Positions 6,424-7,629 of a stretch of DNA of 7,629 bases are shown one piece after another. Numbering within the stretch: the first letter of the stretch is position 1; each line of letters starts with the position of its first letter. This DNA comes from Cytophagales bacterium (GTDB lineage Bacteria > Bacteroidota > Bacteroidia > Cytophagales > Cyclobacteriaceae). A program made the translations under genes and the position numbers. Below the pieces are notes generated by a model. That model did no database searches, had not been told where the DNA came from, and saw only the letters and a program-made list of their open reading frames with translations. The stretch spans positions 1-7,629 of the forward strand of contig DPLR01000403.1 in the NCBI GenBank assembly GCA_003541895.1, in the 5' to 3' direction.

Positions 6424-7629
6424 TCACGATCCTCTTCCATCAAACCTACTCACCTGTTCAACACCTTCTACTTTTTCAAGTTTGCTGATGAGTGTTTCGA
6501 GATGGCGTGTGTCATTTACGTAAAGCATAATTTCCCCGCTGAAAATTCCGGGTTCTGTCTTGAAGGATATCGAACTCATGTTCACTTTCAGTTCTTCTGA
6601 GATCACTTTGCTAACGTCATTGATGAGCCCCACACGATCGGTGCCCACCACACGCAGTCCGGTGAGGAATGAAACTTCATGTTGACTTGTCCACTTGGCT
6701 TTGATAACCCGATTGCCATGGTTCGCTAAAAGCTCAGGTGCGTTGGGGCAATTCGCGCGGTGAATTTTTATTCCTTCGCTCACAGTAACAAACCCAAAAA
6801 CTTCATCTCCTGGAATGGGTGTACAACACTTGGCAAGCTTGTACTCCACCACATCCATGTCTTCACCAATGAGCAAAGTATCTTCGTGCCGTTTCGATTT
6901 AATCTCCTGTTCAATAGCTTTTACTTCCTGCTCATCGGTCTGTATTTTTTTCGGTGCCGTTGGCTTATAATCTTGAAAACGCTTGAGGTCGTTTACACCG
7001 ATAATTCCTTTTCCAATTTTAAAAAGAAGTTCAAGTTGCGAGCTTACTTTGAAGAAATCGCGAAGTTGTTCATTCACCTTTTGGCTTGGCTCAATTTTCA
7101 TGGAGCGCAGCTTGCGATTCAAAATTTCCTTTCCTTCCTCGGCTACTTTTCGTCTGTCTTCTTTTAATAAATCTTTGATCTTCGATTTTGCTTTTGAACT
7201 CATTACAAACCGAAGCCAGTCTTCATTCGGTTTTTGCTTTGACGAAGTCAGTATTTCAATTTGGTCTCCGTTTTTCAACACGTGGTTGATTGGCACAAGC
7301 TTCTGATTCACTTTGGCGCCAATACATTTCGCACCAATGTCGGTATGGATTTCAAATGCAAAATCGAGCGCAGTTGCACCTTTGGCAATTGTTTTAAGTT
7401 CACCTTTAGGCGTAAAAACAAAAACCTCTTCATTAAACAAATTCCCACGGAAATCATCGACAAACTCAAGCGCACTAAGATCTTGTTTCTCCAAGGTTTC
7501 TCGCACGCGCACCAACCACTTCTCAAGGTTTGATTCATACTTGGCCGTGTTGTCTTTGTATTTCCAATGAGCAGCATAACCTTTCTCAGCTATTTCGTCC
7601 ATTCGCTTCGTGCGGATTTGTAGCTCCAC
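6424..7629 (-). CDS. rel: Bifunctional (p)ppGpp synthetase/hydrolase Rel, C-terminal part (5' truncated by window edge)
   Basis: Long RelA/SpoT homologue that makes and/or degrades the alarmone (p)ppGpp in the stringent response. The open frame runs off the right edge (first visible codon GTG, within VELQIRTKRMDEIAEKGYAAHW), so the hydrolase domain and most of the synthetase domain are outside. Counting from the first visible residue: the end of the synthetase domain (1-25), a TGS domain (about 67-128) with EIHTDIGAKCIGAKVN including the conserved His95, an alpha-helical region (about 135-215), a zinc-finger/CC domain with Cys268-Cys269, His290 and Cys294, and a C-terminal ACT domain (about 319-395; VGTDRVGLINDVS). 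The regulatory half is complete and its key ligands are kept. Whether it is bifunctional cannot be judged because the HD and most synthetase motifs are not visible; Bacteroidota often carry Rel-type enzymes, hence the tentative symbol. It converges on the small-peptide gene with a 6-base gap. Confidence 0.95.
   Translation of the reverse strand: MELQIRTKRMDEIAEKGYAAHWKYKDNTAKYESNLEKWLVRVRETLEKQDLSALEFVDDFRGNLFNEEVFVFTPKGELKTIAKGATALDFAFEIHTDIGAKCIGAKVNQKLVPINHVLKNGDQIEILTSSKQKPNEDWLRFVMSSKAKSKIKDLLKEDRRKVAEEGKEILNRKLRSMKIEPSQKVNEQLRDFFKVSSQLELLFKIGKGIIGVNDLKRFQDYKPTAPKKIQTDEQEVKAIEQEIKSKRHEDTLLIGEDMDVVEYKLAKCCTPIPGDEVFGFVTVSEGIKIHRANCPNAPELLANHGNRVIKAKWTSQHEVSFLTGLRVVGTDRVGLINDVSKVISEELKVNMSSISFKTEPGIFSGEIMLYVNDTRHLETLISKLEKVEGVEQVSRFDGRGS

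Noticed and set aside
6401..6427. Bidirectional terminator between the small-peptide gene and rel
   Set aside because: Only a 4-base pairing (CCAA/TTGG) around TTAAT plus GTGA/TCAC with mismatches can be drawn. There is no stable GC stem and no T-run on either side.
6760..7306. Two plus-strand open frames (135 and 107 codons) antisense to rel
   Set aside because: Both overlap the TGS, helical and zinc-finger coding region of rel, have Phe/Ser-rich low-complexity translations typical of antisense frames, and lack any motif.

Overview
The window looks like a piece of a Bacteroidota chromosome, most likely of the Cytophagales or a related group. The evidence is moderate GC with A/T-rich spacers, TAnTTTG-like elements instead of TATAAT, start codons without clear Shine-Dalgarno sequences, a TPR-transmembrane-histidine kinase, and a signal peptide ending in ...CFA-Q. 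This is inferred from protein style and not from a marker gene.

Layout. (1) Bases 1-1323, plus strand: the 3' part of a TPR-containing membrane sensor histidine kinase whose start lies left of the window. (2) Bases 1320-4880, minus strand: four closely spaced genes, probably one operon, read in the order acyl-carrier-protein phosphodiesterase family protein, SPFH/band-7 membrane protein, murF (peptidoglycan precursor ligase), DUF2461 protein; gaps are 41, 13 and 27 bases. The last gene overlaps the kinase tail-to-tail by 4 bases. (3) Bases 4881-4981: a 101-base A/T-rich divergent spacer with three copies of a TAATTTGAAAT-like element, likely carrying promoters for both directions. (4) Bases 4982-6259, plus strand: a secreted metal-dependent amidohydrolase, followed 2 bases later by a 51-codon gene (6262-6417) for a membrane-anchored peptide with four cysteines. 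(5) Bases 6424-7629, minus strand: the C-terminal two thirds or less of a long RelA/SpoT (Rel) enzyme that continues past the right edge.

Functionally this is mostly core metabolism and signalling: cell-wall precursor synthesis (MurF), membrane microdomain organisation (SPFH), a lipid-synthesis cofactor-related enzyme (AcpH family), stringent response (Rel) and a two-component sensor. Coding density is very high and no stretch over 300 bases lacks a gene. I saw no tRNA, rRNA, CRISPR array, insertion sequence or phage gene. The least explained items are the 51-aa cysteine peptide coupled to the amidohydrolase, the SPFH-murF linkage, and the repeated element in the divergent spacer. I did not find convincing evidence of a wholly new system.
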